64,000 nucleotides of DNA from Streptomyces sp. SCSIO 75703 (GTDB taxonomy: Bacteria; Actinomycetota; Actinomycetes; Streptomycetales; Streptomycetaceae), in NCBI RefSeq assembly GCF_036607905.1, contig NZ_CP144555.1:2356001-2420000 (forward strand), given 5' to 3'. The position numbers were made by a program, and so were the translations under genes. The notes beneath the pieces were generated by a model that saw only the letters and a list, made by a program, of their open reading frames with translations, was not told the DNA's origin and did no database searches. Shown here piece after piece: positions 25,601 to 33,563 of the stretch. Position 1 is the stretch's first letter; each line of letters starts with the position of its first letter.

Positions 25601-26413
25601 GTCCTGGTACTCGTCGACGTAGACCGCGTCGTAGCAGGCGGCCAGGCGGGCGCCGACCTCGGGACGGCGGGCGAGGAGGACCGCGCGGTGGACCAGTTCC
25701 GCGTAGTCGAGGACGCCCTGGAGGTCGAGCACGTCCAGGTACTCGGCGAGGAAGGCGGCGGCTGCGTGCCAGTCGGGGCGTCCGATGCGCCGGGCGAAGG
25801 CCGCCAGCGCGTCCGGGGCGAGGCCCAGCTCACGGCTGCGGGCGAGGACCGCGCGCACCTCGTCGGCGAACCCTCGTGTGGTCAGGCAGGCGCGCAGGTC
25901 GTCGGGCCAGCGCACGTGCGCGAGACCGAGCCGTTCCAGGTCGCGCTGGCCGGCCAGCAGTTCGCGCACGGTCACGTCCTGTTCGGGTCCGGAGAGCAGC
26001 CGCAGCGGCTCGGCGAACAGGTCGCTGTCCTGGTGGGAGCGGACGAGGGCGTAGCCGAAGGAGTGGAAGGTGGTCGCCCGGGGGGCGCGCGCGGCACCGA
26101 TGCGCAACGCCATCCGGTCGCGCAGTTCGACCGCCGCCTTGCGGCTGAAGGTCAGCACCAGGATGCGTTCGGGGTCGCCGCCCCGGGCGATCCGGTCCGC
26201 GACCGACTCGACGAGGGTGGTCGTCTTGCCGGTGCCGGGACCGGCGAGGACGAGCAGCGGCCCGGCCCGGTGGTCAACCACGGCGCGCTGGGCGGCGTCC
26301 AGACGAGGGGGGTCCCTGCGCTCCGGAGGGGTACGGACCAGTCGGTAGGTGCCACGGCTCCCCCGTCGCGCCTGGGGGTGCGACGGCTGTCGGGTGGAGG
26401 AAGAGGAGCTCAC
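22634..26413 (-). CDS. adnA: Helicase-nuclease AdnA (Fe-S, RecB-type subunit)
   Basis: A 1259-aa SF1 helicase plus nuclease. Walker A LAGPGTGKT ends at residue 64; then VLTFSRKAAVELRDR, AVYVDEYQDTDPAQVR, AFGDPDQSIYAFRGA, VRLMTAHRAKGLEWH and EERRLFYVAATRARER. The nuclease part has GNVVHVLAD, VRIRGQMDRVE and AYVVDFKTG. Four cysteines (one at CALQW, then CTHCSFRASC near the end) form the AddB-like Fe-S clasp. Residues about 525-625 are an Asp/Gly/His-rich 12-residue repeat block within the helicase that normal AdnA lacks. The GTG at 26413 has only a weak AGGA site, so the exact start is uncertain. Confidence 0.92.
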   Translation of the reverse strand: MSSSSSTRQPSHPQARRGSRGTYRLVRTPPERRDPPRLDAAQRAVVDHRAGPLLVLAGPGTGKTTTLVESVADRIARGGDPERILVLTFSRKAAVELRDRMALRIGAARAPRATTFHSFGYALVRSHQDSDLFAEPLRLLSGPEQDVTVRELLAGQRDLERLGLAHVRWPDDLRACLTTRGFADEVRAVLARSRELGLAPDALAAFARRIGRPDWHAAAAFLAEYLDVLDLQGVLDYAELVHRAVLLARRPEVGARLAACYDAVYVDEYQDTDPAQVRLLRALAGGGRTLVAFGDPDQSIYAFRGADVNGILEFPHVFPRADGRPAPVEVLRTARRSGAGLLTATRLLTQRMPLNRLPADKARAHRELTPVRDGGRVEVYTYPTPGAELDNIADILRRAHLEDGVPWSGMAVLVRAGGRSIPAVRRALTTAGVPLDIDGDDLPLRHEPAVAPLLTALRAVAAAEAARPGKATATGPGAGGAGDDDTRGGDSGGRKDDTPEGGGPDAAAGEAEPPADGRVDGGNDGDVRRGHGGPEDGGALPDHIGPDDSGSPSDYGGAEDGGVRPGHGGPDDGGVRSDHGGPEDGGALPDHVGPGDGDSASDHGESDDDGALLGHAVSDDGGERAAPAGPGGCWLDTETALTLLTSPLAGMDAADLRRLGRALREEERAAGNAFPPPSDVLLTRALAEPERLAVHDPAYARGAQRLGALLGKARERLAGGGSAEEALWDLWAGTPWPGRLERASRRGGAAGRNADRDLDAVCALFATAARAEERIGGRGALNFLEEIDAEDIAADTLTRRAVRPEAVRLMTAHRAKGLEWHLVVVAGVQEGLWPDLRRRGSLLEADRIGRDGLAEPLTPGALLAEERRLFYVAATRARERLVVTAVKAPADDGDQPSRFLTELGVTPHDVTGRPRRPLAVAALVAELRATTVDPRVSEPLRQAAAHRLARLAAVADEDGRPLVPAAHPHRWWGMWDPTESRAPLRDRDRPVALSGSALDQLANTCALQWFLGREVKADAPATAAQGFGNVVHVLADEVASGHTAADLDVLMERLDSVWNALAFDAPWKSAQEKANARVALERFLRWHVLDRTGRTPVASEHDFDVTLGAGEYEVRIRGQMDRVEADGDGRAYVVDFKTGKQAPTAGEVARHPQLAVYQLAVREGAVDEVFDGARPEPGGAELVHLRQGAARKDGGETLPKVQGQEPLGTTGDDWVGDLLATAAGKVLDERFTPTEGQHCTHCSFRASCSARPEGRHVVE
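24545..24832. repeat. 36-bp in-frame tandem repeat in adnA, about 8 units
   Basis: Units of 36 bases (for example ACCACCGTCGTCCGGCCCCC at the start of several) encode 12-residue repeats such as HGGPEDGGALPD, HGGPDDGGVRSD and HVGPGDGDSASD. Units differ by a few substitutions. The reading frame of adnA stays open throughout. Confidence 0.88.
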
Positions 26414-26679
26414 GTGGTTCGCCGGTCCTGGTGGGTGTGCTGGTGGGCCGTCCGTCCCGAGGGGGCGGCGGTGGCCCGGGGATGAGGGGGACGCGCGCGG
26501 CCGGCGCCACTCCGACGGACAGGGGGGAAGCGGGGCTTCCCCTTCATCCCCCGGGTCGCTCCGGGCGCACGTGTCCCTCGCCCCACGAACGTACGTCATG
26601 CCACGGACGTGCCCGATGTGCCCCTTTTCCCTCTTACGGATCACCGGCCCCACCACGGCCCGCCGGATGGCGGAAGCTG

Positions 26680-27051
26680 TCAGGTGTGACCCTGCTCGTG
26701 CCCGGCCCCGTCCCACCGCGCCCGTCTCAGGTCGAGGCGCGGCATCCGGGCCTGTGCCGCCGGGCCGGCCTCCCTGAGGGGGGTGCCCTCCGTCCGGTAG
26801 TGGCCGAGGGCGTCGCGCTCGTGACCGGCGAGCAGGACACCGTCGGCGCGGACCACGCGCCACCACGGGACGCCGCCCCCGTAGAGGGACATCACGCGCC
26901 CGACCTGCCGGGGGCCGCCCTCCTGCAGCCACTCGGCGACGTCCCCGTACGTCATGACACGGCCCGGCGGGATCAGCTCGGCGACGTCGAGCACCCGCTC
27001 GGCGTACGCGGGCAGCGCGGGGGTGTCGTCCGGAAGGCTCTGCTCGCTCAC
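26680..27051 (-). CDS. Alkyltransferase-like (ATL) DNA-binding protein
   Basis: A 123-aa MGMT-fold protein. The helix-turn-helix part is IPPGRVMTYGDVAEWLQEGGPRQVGRVM. The active-site position reads VPWWRVVRADG, where true O6-alkylguanine transferases have PCHRV, so the acceptor cysteine is replaced by tryptophan. This is the hallmark of alkyltransferase-like proteins, which bind O6-alkylguanine lesions and pass them to nucleotide excision repair. The GTG at 27051 has AGGA eight bases upstream; an ATG at 27060 is the alternative. It lies on the same strand as, and upstream of, adnA. Confidence 0.9.
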   Translation of the reverse strand: MSEQSLPDDTPALPAYAERVLDVAELIPPGRVMTYGDVAEWLQEGGPRQVGRVMSLYGGGVPWWRVVRADGVLLAGHERDALGHYRTEGTPLREAGPAAQARMPRLDLRRARWDGAGHEQGHT

Positions 27052-27236
27052 CCGGTCCATCCTGCCCCACCCCACCGACAACCCGGGATGCTCCCGGCGG
27101 CCCGTCTCCCTCGCCCGGACGCGGTGCTTCGGGCAGACTGTGCCGCCCGCGCGGGCACCCTGATGCGCCCGGACGCCGAGGCGGCATGCCACCATCGTGC
27201 GGGCGGTGACCAGTGATACGAGAGCAAGAAGAGGCG

Positions 27237-30059
27237 ATGAAGCAGCAGGGTGCGCACTCCGAGGGAGCCGAGGGCACCGCTGACGCCTCGCCACGCCCGG
27301 ACGCCGCCGGCGCTGACGCCACACGGGGCGGGAACGGCGGGAACGGCGAGAAGGACGCGCACGGAGCGAACGCCCCCGGCGGCGGGGCGGAGAAGGCCGG
27401 AAGACCCGGCGAGCCTTCGGCCGGGCACCATTCGGCGACGGCCGCCGACCCGGCCGACGTGACCCACATCGACGAGGTCGAGGGCGACGAACCGCTGCTC
27501 CCCGCGCGCGTGCACCGTCCCTCGGACCTCATGCGGCTCCTGGTGGGCGTGCTCGCCATCGGCGTGCTCCTCGCCGTCGCCGCGTTCGCGCACGGCACCA
27601 CCTCCGGGCTCGAACAGGACATCAACAAGGGCACCGGACAGGCACCCGACCTGCTGATCAAGATCGCGGGTCTCGCGTCCAGCATCGCGATCCTCCTGGT
27701 GCCCGTCGCCTTCGCCATCGAGCGGCTGATCAAACGCGACGGTCTGCGCATCGCCGACGGCGTCCTCGCGGCGGTCCTCGCGCACGGGGTGACGCTCGCC
27801 ACCGACCTGTGGGTCGCCAAGGGCGCCCCGGAGTCCATCCAGGAGGCGCTGACGCAGCCCTCCCCGGGCGACGTGCACGCGCTCACCGATCCCGTCCACG
27901 GCTATCTGGCGCCGGTGATCGCCTACATGACGGCCGTCGGCATGTCCCGCAGACCCCGCTGGCGCGCGGTGCTGTGGATCGTGCTGCTGCTGGACGCCTT
28001 CTCGATGCTGGTCACCGGCTACACCACCCCGTTCTCGATCATCCTGACCGTCCTCATCGGCTGGACCGTGGCCTACGGAACGCTCTACGCCGTCGGCTCC
28101 CCCAACATCCGCCCCACCGGACGCACCCTGATGGCGGGCCTGCGCACCGTCGGCTTCCACCCGGTGACCGCCGCCCGCGAGGAGATGCCCGCGGACGGTA
28201 CCGAGACCGGCGACCGCGGCCGGCGCTATTTCGTCACCCTGGAGGACGGCCGCCCCCTGGACGTCACGGTGGTGGACCGGGAGCAACAGGCGCAGGGCTT
28301 CTTCTACCGGGCGTGGCGCAACCTGACCTTGCGCGGTTTCGCGACGCGCAGCAGTCTGCCCTCCCTGCGGCAGGCGCTGGAGCAGGAGGCCCTGCTCGCC
28401 TACGCGGCCATCGCGGCGGGCGCCAACGCGCCCAAACTGATCGCCACGTCCGAACTGGGCCCCGACGCGGTGATGCTCGTCTACGAGCACACCGGCGGGC
28501 GTACCCTCGACTCGCTGCCGGACGAGGAGATCACCGACGCTCTGCTGCGCGGCACCTGGGAACAAGTCCGCGCCCTGCAGTCCCGGCGCATCGCCCACCG
28601 CAGGCTGGTGGGCGACGCGATCCTGGTGGATCGTTCCGGCACGGTGATCATCACGGATCTGCGCATCGGCGAGATCGCGGCCGGCGACCTGCTGCTGCGG
28701 ATGGACGTCTCACAGCTCCTCGTGACGCTCGGGCTGCGGGTCGGCGCCGAGCGCGCGGTCGCCTCCGCGGTGGGCGTGCTCGGCCCGGACGCGGTGGCGG
28801 ACTGTCTGCCGATGCTCCAGCCGATCGCGCTCAGCCGCTCCACCCGGGCGACCCTGCGCAAACTGGCCAGGGAGCGTTCCGAGCGGGAGCGGGAAGCCGT
28901 GCTGGAGGCGTCCCGGCAGGCCAAGCTGGCCCGCACGGAGGCGGCCGGCGAGGAGACCGCCGCGACCGGGAAGCCGGACAAGAAGGCCGTCCGCGCGGAG
29001 CAGCGGGCCGAGAAGCGGGCGCTGGACGAGGCCATGGAGGGGGCGCGCGAGGAGGACCTGCTGACGCAGATCCGGCACGCGGTGCTCCGTATCCGGCCAC
29101 AGGCGCCGGTCGAGCCGGCCCGGCTGGAACGGGTGCGCCCGCGCACCCTGATCAGCTTCATCGCCGGCGCGATCGGCGCGTACTTCCTGCTGACGCAGCT
29201 CACCCACATCGAGTTCGGCGCGCTGATCGAGAACGCCCAGTGGGGCTGGGTCGTGGCGGCCGTGCTCTTCTCGGCGGCGACCTATTTCGCCGCCGCGATG
29301 GCCCTCCTGGGGTTCGTGCCCGAGCGGGTGCCGTTCGTGCGGACGGTGGCGGCGCAGGTGGCCGGCTCGTTCGTGAAGATCGTCGCCCCGGCGGCGGTCG
29401 GCGGGGTCGCGCTGAACACGCGCTTCCTGCAACGCGCCGGGGTGCGTCCCGGGCTCGCGGTGGCCAGTGTCGGCGCGTCGCAGCTCTTCGGACTGGGCTG
29501 CCACATCCTGATGCTGCTCTCGTTCGGCTACCTGACCGGCACCGAGAAGACGCCGTCGCTGTCACCCTCCCGGACGGTCATCGCCGGGCTGCTGACGGTG
29601 GCGGTGCTCGTCCTCGTCGTGACGTCGGTGCCCTTCCTGCGGAAATTCGTCGTCACGCGCGTGCGGTCGCTGTTCGCCGGGGTCGTGCCCCGCATGCTGG
29701 ACGTGCTCCAGCGCCCGCAGAAGCTGGTCACCGGCATCGGCGGCATGCTGCTGCTCACCGCGTGCTTCGTGATGTGCCTGGACGCCTCGATCCGGGCCTT
29801 CGGCGACGAGTCGTCCTCGATCAGCCTGGCGAGCGTCGCCGTGGTCTTCCTCGCGGGCAACGCGCTCGGTTCCGCCGCGCCGACGCCGGGCGGTGTGGGC
29901 GCCGTGGAGGCGACGCTGACGGTCGGCCTCATCGCGGTCGGGCTGCCCAAGGAGGTCGCGGCACCGGCGGTACTGCTGTTCCGGCTGCTCACCCTGTGGC
30001 TGCCGGTGCTGCCGGGCTGGCTGGCCTTCAACCACCTCTCCCGCAAGCAGGCCCTCTAG
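27237..30059 (+). CDS. LPG-synthase-TM/flippase-like membrane protein with pseudokinase-like domain
   Basis: A 940-aa integral membrane protein. Residues 1-85 are a disordered cytoplasmic head. Residues 90-270 hold about six hydrophobic helices. Residues 290-500 resemble a kinase fold (EQEALLAYAAIAAGANAPKLI, then HRRLVGDAILVD and ITDLRIGE) but with HRRL and DLRIGE in place of HRDL and DFG, so it is probably degenerate. A charged coiled region rich in Lys/Glu follows (600-620). The last ~320 residues have eight helices of the lysylphosphatidylglycerol-synthase-TM family (AGSFVKIVAPAAVGGVALN, PTPGGVGAVEA). A GTG eight codons upstream (27213) is an alternative start. Confidence 0.88.
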   Translation: MKQQGAHSEGAEGTADASPRPDAAGADATRGGNGGNGEKDAHGANAPGGGAEKAGRPGEPSAGHHSATAADPADVTHIDEVEGDEPLLPARVHRPSDLMRLLVGVLAIGVLLAVAAFAHGTTSGLEQDINKGTGQAPDLLIKIAGLASSIAILLVPVAFAIERLIKRDGLRIADGVLAAVLAHGVTLATDLWVAKGAPESIQEALTQPSPGDVHALTDPVHGYLAPVIAYMTAVGMSRRPRWRAVLWIVLLLDAFSMLVTGYTTPFSIILTVLIGWTVAYGTLYAVGSPNIRPTGRTLMAGLRTVGFHPVTAAREEMPADGTETGDRGRRYFVTLEDGRPLDVTVVDREQQAQGFFYRAWRNLTLRGFATRSSLPSLRQALEQEALLAYAAIAAGANAPKLIATSELGPDAVMLVYEHTGGRTLDSLPDEEITDALLRGTWEQVRALQSRRIAHRRLVGDAILVDRSGTVIITDLRIGEIAAGDLLLRMDVSQLLVTLGLRVGAERAVASAVGVLGPDAVADCLPMLQPIALSRSTRATLRKLARERSEREREAVLEASRQAKLARTEAAGEETAATGKPDKKAVRAEQRAEKRALDEAMEGAREEDLLTQIRHAVLRIRPQAPVEPARLERVRPRTLISFIAGAIGAYFLLTQLTHIEFGALIENAQWGWVVAAVLFSAATYFAAAMALLGFVPERVPFVRTVAAQVAGSFVKIVAPAAVGGVALNTRFLQRAGVRPGLAVASVGASQLFGLGCHILMLLSFGYLTGTEKTPSLSPSRTVIAGLLTVAVLVLVVTSVPFLRKFVVTRVRSLFAGVVPRMLDVLQRPQKLVTGIGGMLLLTACFVMCLDASIRAFGDESSSISLASVAVVFLAGNALGSAAPTPGGVGAVEATLTVGLIAVGLPKEVAAPAVLLFRLLTLWLPVLPGWLAFNHLSRKQAL

Positions 30060-30085
30060 TGACCTGAATCGTAGATTCAGGTCAC
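30059..30085 (+). terminator. Perfect 12-bp hairpin at the stop codon
   Basis: GTGACCTGAATC pairs with GATTCAGGTCAC around a GTA loop. The left arm starts at the last base of the TAG stop. It is less GC-rich than most terminators here. Confidence 0.75.
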
Positions 30086-30104
30086 CAGCCCGGTACCGGG
30101 CTGG
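30085..30104. terminator. 20-bp perfect palindrome adjacent to the first hairpin
   Basis: CCAGCCCGGTACCGGGCTGG reads identically on both strands. It abuts the previous hairpin directly. It may extend termination or bind a dimeric protein. Confidence 0.6.
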
Positions 30105-30267
30105 ACCGGTGCCCCCGCGCGTGCCGCCCGCCCCGCCTCGCGCGCGGCGACCCGCCTATCTCCGCGCGCGGCACCCGCACCTGCGCGCGCGTACCGCTGC
30201 CGCACCGCCTCCCCCGTACGGCCTCCCGCCCCGGGCGGGCCGGTCAGGGCGACCGCACGATGGGCAC

Positions 30268-31815
30268 ATGCCGACCCCTCCCCGGCTGCGCGCCGCCGCC
30301 CTCGCCGCCGGTGCCGTCCTGCTAGCCTCCTCGCTCGCGGGCTGCGCCGACGACCCACCCGCCCGCGGCGACCTGACGGCACAGGAACTCGACTGGAAGG
30401 CGTGCCCGGCCCCCACCCCGGCCGAGGGCGGCGGCCCCGCGCCCTCTCCGCTGCCGGACGGCGGCACCTGGCAGTGCGCCACCATGAAGGCGCCGCTCGA
30501 CTGGGACCACCCCCGGGGCGACACCATCGGCCTCGCGCTGATCCGGGCCCGGTCCAGCGGCCCCGCCGACCGGCGCATCGGCTCCCTCGTCTTCGACTTC
30601 GGCGGCCCAGGCGGCTCGGGCGTGACCACCCTGCCCGCCTTCGGCGCGGACTACGAGCACCTGCGCACCCGCTACGACCTGGTCGGCTTCGACCCGCGCG
30701 GGGTCGGCCGCAGCGCGCCCGTGCGCTGCGAGGACGACCGGCAGCTCGACGCCTACTTCCAGCAGGACGCCACCCCGGACGACGCCGCCGAGCGCGCCGC
30801 GCTGCTGGCCGGCACCAAGAGGTTCAACGCGGCCTGCGAGAGGAACTCCGGACGCATGCTGCCGCACGTGGCCACCACCGACGCGGCCCGCGACATGGAC
30901 CTGATGCGCCGGGTCCTCGGCGACGACCGGCTCCACTACTTCGGCATCTCCTACGGCACCGAACTCGGCGGCGTCTACGCCCACCTGTTCCCCACGAAGG
31001 TCGGCCGCGCCGTCTTCGACGCGGTCGTCGACCCGGACCAGACCGAGGAGGAGGGCTCGCTCGGTCAGGCCCGCGGCTTCCAGCTCGCGCTCGGCCAGTT
31101 CGCGCGGAACTGCGTCGCCACCGCCGAGGACTGCCCCATCGGCGACAGTGCCCAGGACGTCGAGGACCGCATCGTCCGGCTGCTGAGGGACCTGGACGAC
31201 CGGCCCATCCCGGGCATCCCGCCCCGCAAGCTCACCCAGAGCGCCGCCACCGGCGGCATCGCCCAGTCGCTCTACTCGAAGGATTTCTGGCAGTACCTCA
31301 CCGAGGGCCTGGAGCAGGCGTACGACGGCGACGGCCGCATCCTCATGGCCCTGTCGGACGCCATGAACGGACGCGGCGAGAACGGCGAGTACAGCAACGC
31401 CACCGCGGCCAACATCGCCATCAACTGCGCCGACGACAAACCCCGGTACGACACGGCGGACGTGGAACGGCTGCTGCCCCGGTTCCGTGAGGCGTCCCCG
31501 GTGTTCGGCGACTACCTGGCCTGGGGCCTGCTCGGCTGCACCGGCTGGCCGGTGGCGGGGGCCGCCGACCACCCCGACGTCAGCGCGCCCGGCGCGCCGC
31601 CGATCCTGGTCATCGGCAACACGGGCGACCCGGCCACCCCGTACGAGGGCGCGGCGAGGATGGCGAGGGCGCTCGGCCGGGGCGTCGGCGTCGAACTCAC
31701 CTACAAGGGCCAGGGGCACGGTGCCTACGACAGCGGGAACCGGTGCGTGCGCGACGCCGTGCACGCCTATCTGCTCGACGGCGACACCCCTGCCGCGGGC
31801 ACCGTCTGCACCTGA
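30268..31815 (+). CDS. Secreted lipoprotein alpha/beta-hydrolase (tripeptidyl aminopeptidase-like), copy 1
   Basis: A 515-aa exported lipoprotein. The signal peptide ends in the lipobox LAGC (Cys about residue 27). The mature part is an alpha/beta-hydrolase of the SlpD/SlpE-type tripeptidyl aminopeptidase family, with the oxyanion segment DFGGPGGSGV, nucleophile elbow FGISYGTELGG (Ser), and the C-terminal GNTGDPATPYEGA and GHGAYDSG carrying the Asp and His. It acts at the outer face of the membrane, cleaving peptides from N-termini. The ATG at 30268 is chosen from the signal peptide. A close paralogue follows. Confidence 0.92.
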   Translation: MPTPPRLRAAALAAGAVLLASSLAGCADDPPARGDLTAQELDWKACPAPTPAEGGGPAPSPLPDGGTWQCATMKAPLDWDHPRGDTIGLALIRARSSGPADRRIGSLVFDFGGPGGSGVTTLPAFGADYEHLRTRYDLVGFDPRGVGRSAPVRCEDDRQLDAYFQQDATPDDAAERAALLAGTKRFNAACERNSGRMLPHVATTDAARDMDLMRRVLGDDRLHYFGISYGTELGGVYAHLFPTKVGRAVFDAVVDPDQTEEEGSLGQARGFQLALGQFARNCVATAEDCPIGDSAQDVEDRIVRLLRDLDDRPIPGIPPRKLTQSAATGGIAQSLYSKDFWQYLTEGLEQAYDGDGRILMALSDAMNGRGENGEYSNATAANIAINCADDKPRYDTADVERLLPRFREASPVFGDYLAWGLLGCTGWPVAGAADHPDVSAPGAPPILVIGNTGDPATPYEGAARMARALGRGVGVELTYKGQGHGAYDSGNRCVRDAVHAYLLDGDTPAAGTVCT

Positions 31816-31845
31816 TCGAACCCAGCGATCTCGCAGGTCAGAGCG

Positions 31846-31854
31846 TTATCCACA
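31846..31854 (+). promoter_or_regulatory. DnaA-box match (TTATCCACA)
   Basis: An exact match to the general bacterial DnaA box in the spacer between the two lipoprotein genes. It is isolated; relevance uncertain. Confidence 0.35.
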
Positions 31855-31941
31855 GGACGCGGTGAGCGGCCGGCGAGCCGCCTACCATGGCATGAACGCC
31901 ATCCGCCGCACGGCGCGGACGGCTCGCGAGGGGGGAAAGAC

Positions 31942-33480
31942 ATGGCACGACTCGTACGGTGGACGGCCCTGACGGCCGCCGCCGCACTGCTGACGGCGGG
32001 CTGCACCGGCGGCTCGTCCGGCGACGAGGCGGCCGACGGGGGGACCGGCGGCGGCCGGCCGTCGGCGGCGCCCTCCGGGGTGCCCGAGGCACTGGCCGCG
32101 CAGAAGCTCGACTGGGGACGGTGCGAGGCCACCGACGACACCCCGGCACCCGGCGGCGACTGGCGGTGCACCACGCTCAAGGTGCCGCTCGACTGGTCGA
32201 AGCCGGACGGGGAGACGATCGGTCTCGCCCTGATCCGCTCCAAGGCCCGCGGCAAGGAACGCATCGGGTCCCTGCTCTTCAACTTCGGCGGCCCCGGCGG
32301 CTCGGGCGTGTCCATGATGCCGTCCTACGCGGACACCACCTCCGCCCTGCACCAGCGGTACGACCTGGTGAGCTGGGACCCGCGCGGTGTCGCCGCCAGC
32401 CACGGCATCCGCTGCCGGGAGGACGAGGCGATCGAGGCCGCCGAGTCCGTGGACGGCACCCCGGACACCCCGGCCGAGGAGCAGGCGTTCCTCGAGGACG
32501 CCGCAGACTTCGGCAAGGGCTGCGAGAAGTCCGCCGGCCCCCTGATGGCCCACGTCTCGACGACGGACACCGCCCGCGACATGGACCTGATGCGGCACGT
32601 GCTGGGCGACGAGTCGATGCACTACTTCGGCATCTCCTACGGCACCGAACTCGGCGGCGTCTACGCCCACCTGTTCCCCCAGCGGGTCGGCCGCGTGATC
32701 CTCGACGCGGTGGTGGACCCGACCGCCGACATGATCGGCCACGCGGAGAACCAGACGCGGGGCTTCCAGCGCGCGCTGGACGGCTATCTCAAGTCGACGG
32801 GACAGGACCCAGCGGCCGGCAGCCGGAAGATCGCCGCTCTGCTGGACCGGCTCGACGCCGAGCCGCTGCCCACGTCCTCCCCCGGGCGGAAGCTGACGCA
32901 GACGCTCGCGCTGACCGGGATCGTGCTGCCGCTGTACAGCCAGGCCGGCTGGCCCGTGCTCACCAGCGCCCTGGAGGCGGCCGAGAAGGGCGACGGTTCA
33001 AAACTGCTCGCGCTCGCCGACGGGTACAACGAGCGGGACGACTCCGGCGGGTACGGCACGACGACCCACTCCCAGCGCGTCATATCGTGCCTGGACGCCA
33101 AGCAGCGGCCGACGCTGGAGGAGACCCGGAAGCTGCTGCCGAGGTTCGAGGAGATCTCGCCGGTGTTCGGCGCGTTCCTCGGCTGGGACACCGCCGGCTG
33201 GTGCCACGACTGGCCGGTGCCGGGACAGCACGAGACACCGGAGGTCAGCGCGCCCGGCGCGGCCCCGATCCTGGTGGTCGGCAACACCGGCGACCCGGCC
33301 ACGCCCTACGAGGGAGCCCGCAGGATGGCGGACGAACTGGGCCAGGACGTCGGGGTGCTGCTCACCTGGAAGGGCGAGGGGCACGGGGCGTACGGGAGCG
33401 GCAGCGACTGCGTCGACTCCGCGATCGACGGCTACCTGCTGAAGGGCACGGTTCCCGAGGACGGCACCGTCTGCTCATGA
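31942..33480 (+). CDS. Secreted lipoprotein alpha/beta-hydrolase (tripeptidyl aminopeptidase-like), copy 2
   Basis: A 512-aa paralogue of the preceding gene. It has an N-terminal signal peptide with lipobox TAGC (Cys21), a Gly/Ser-rich linker, and the same catalytic layout: NFGGPGGSGV, FGISYGTELGG, GNTGDPATPYEGA and GHGAYGSGSDC. The two copies are collinear with similar spacing of all catalytic segments, so they arose by tandem duplication, but have diverged in mid-regions, suggesting different peptide preference. AAGACATGGCACG gives the ATG at 31942 with GGGGGAAAG upstream. A long hairpin terminator follows. Confidence 0.92.
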   Translation: MARLVRWTALTAAAALLTAGCTGGSSGDEAADGGTGGGRPSAAPSGVPEALAAQKLDWGRCEATDDTPAPGGDWRCTTLKVPLDWSKPDGETIGLALIRSKARGKERIGSLLFNFGGPGGSGVSMMPSYADTTSALHQRYDLVSWDPRGVAASHGIRCREDEAIEAAESVDGTPDTPAEEQAFLEDAADFGKGCEKSAGPLMAHVSTTDTARDMDLMRHVLGDESMHYFGISYGTELGGVYAHLFPQRVGRVILDAVVDPTADMIGHAENQTRGFQRALDGYLKSTGQDPAAGSRKIAALLDRLDAEPLPTSSPGRKLTQTLALTGIVLPLYSQAGWPVLTSALEAAEKGDGSKLLALADGYNERDDSGGYGTTTHSQRVISCLDAKQRPTLEETRKLLPRFEEISPVFGAFLGWDTAGWCHDWPVPGQHETPEVSAPGAAPILVVGNTGDPATPYEGARRMADELGQDVGVLLTWKGEGHGAYGSGSDCVDSAIDGYLLKGTVPEDGTVCS

Positions 33481-33484
33481 CGGA

Positions 33485-33525
33485 GGCGGGGACTTCGGGC
33501 ACCCGTGGTGCGCGAAGCCCCCGCC
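33485..33525. terminator. Long hairpin between convergent genes
   Basis: GGCGGGGACTTCG pairs with CGAAGCCCCCGCC with one mismatch, and an inner GCACC/GGTGC stem closes the loop. It sits between the lipoprotein gene and the end of moeZ. Confidence 0.8.
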
Positions 33526-33563
33526 GTCCGGAGCACGGGGCCCGGTGCCGGGCCGGAAGGGGC

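Noticed and set aside
22331..26485. Very long open frame on the plus strand opposite adnA
   Set aside because: The translation is Gly/Arg/Val/Asp-rich with no domain pattern, as expected for the antisense frame of a GC-rich gene; adnA shows complete helicase and nuclease motifs.
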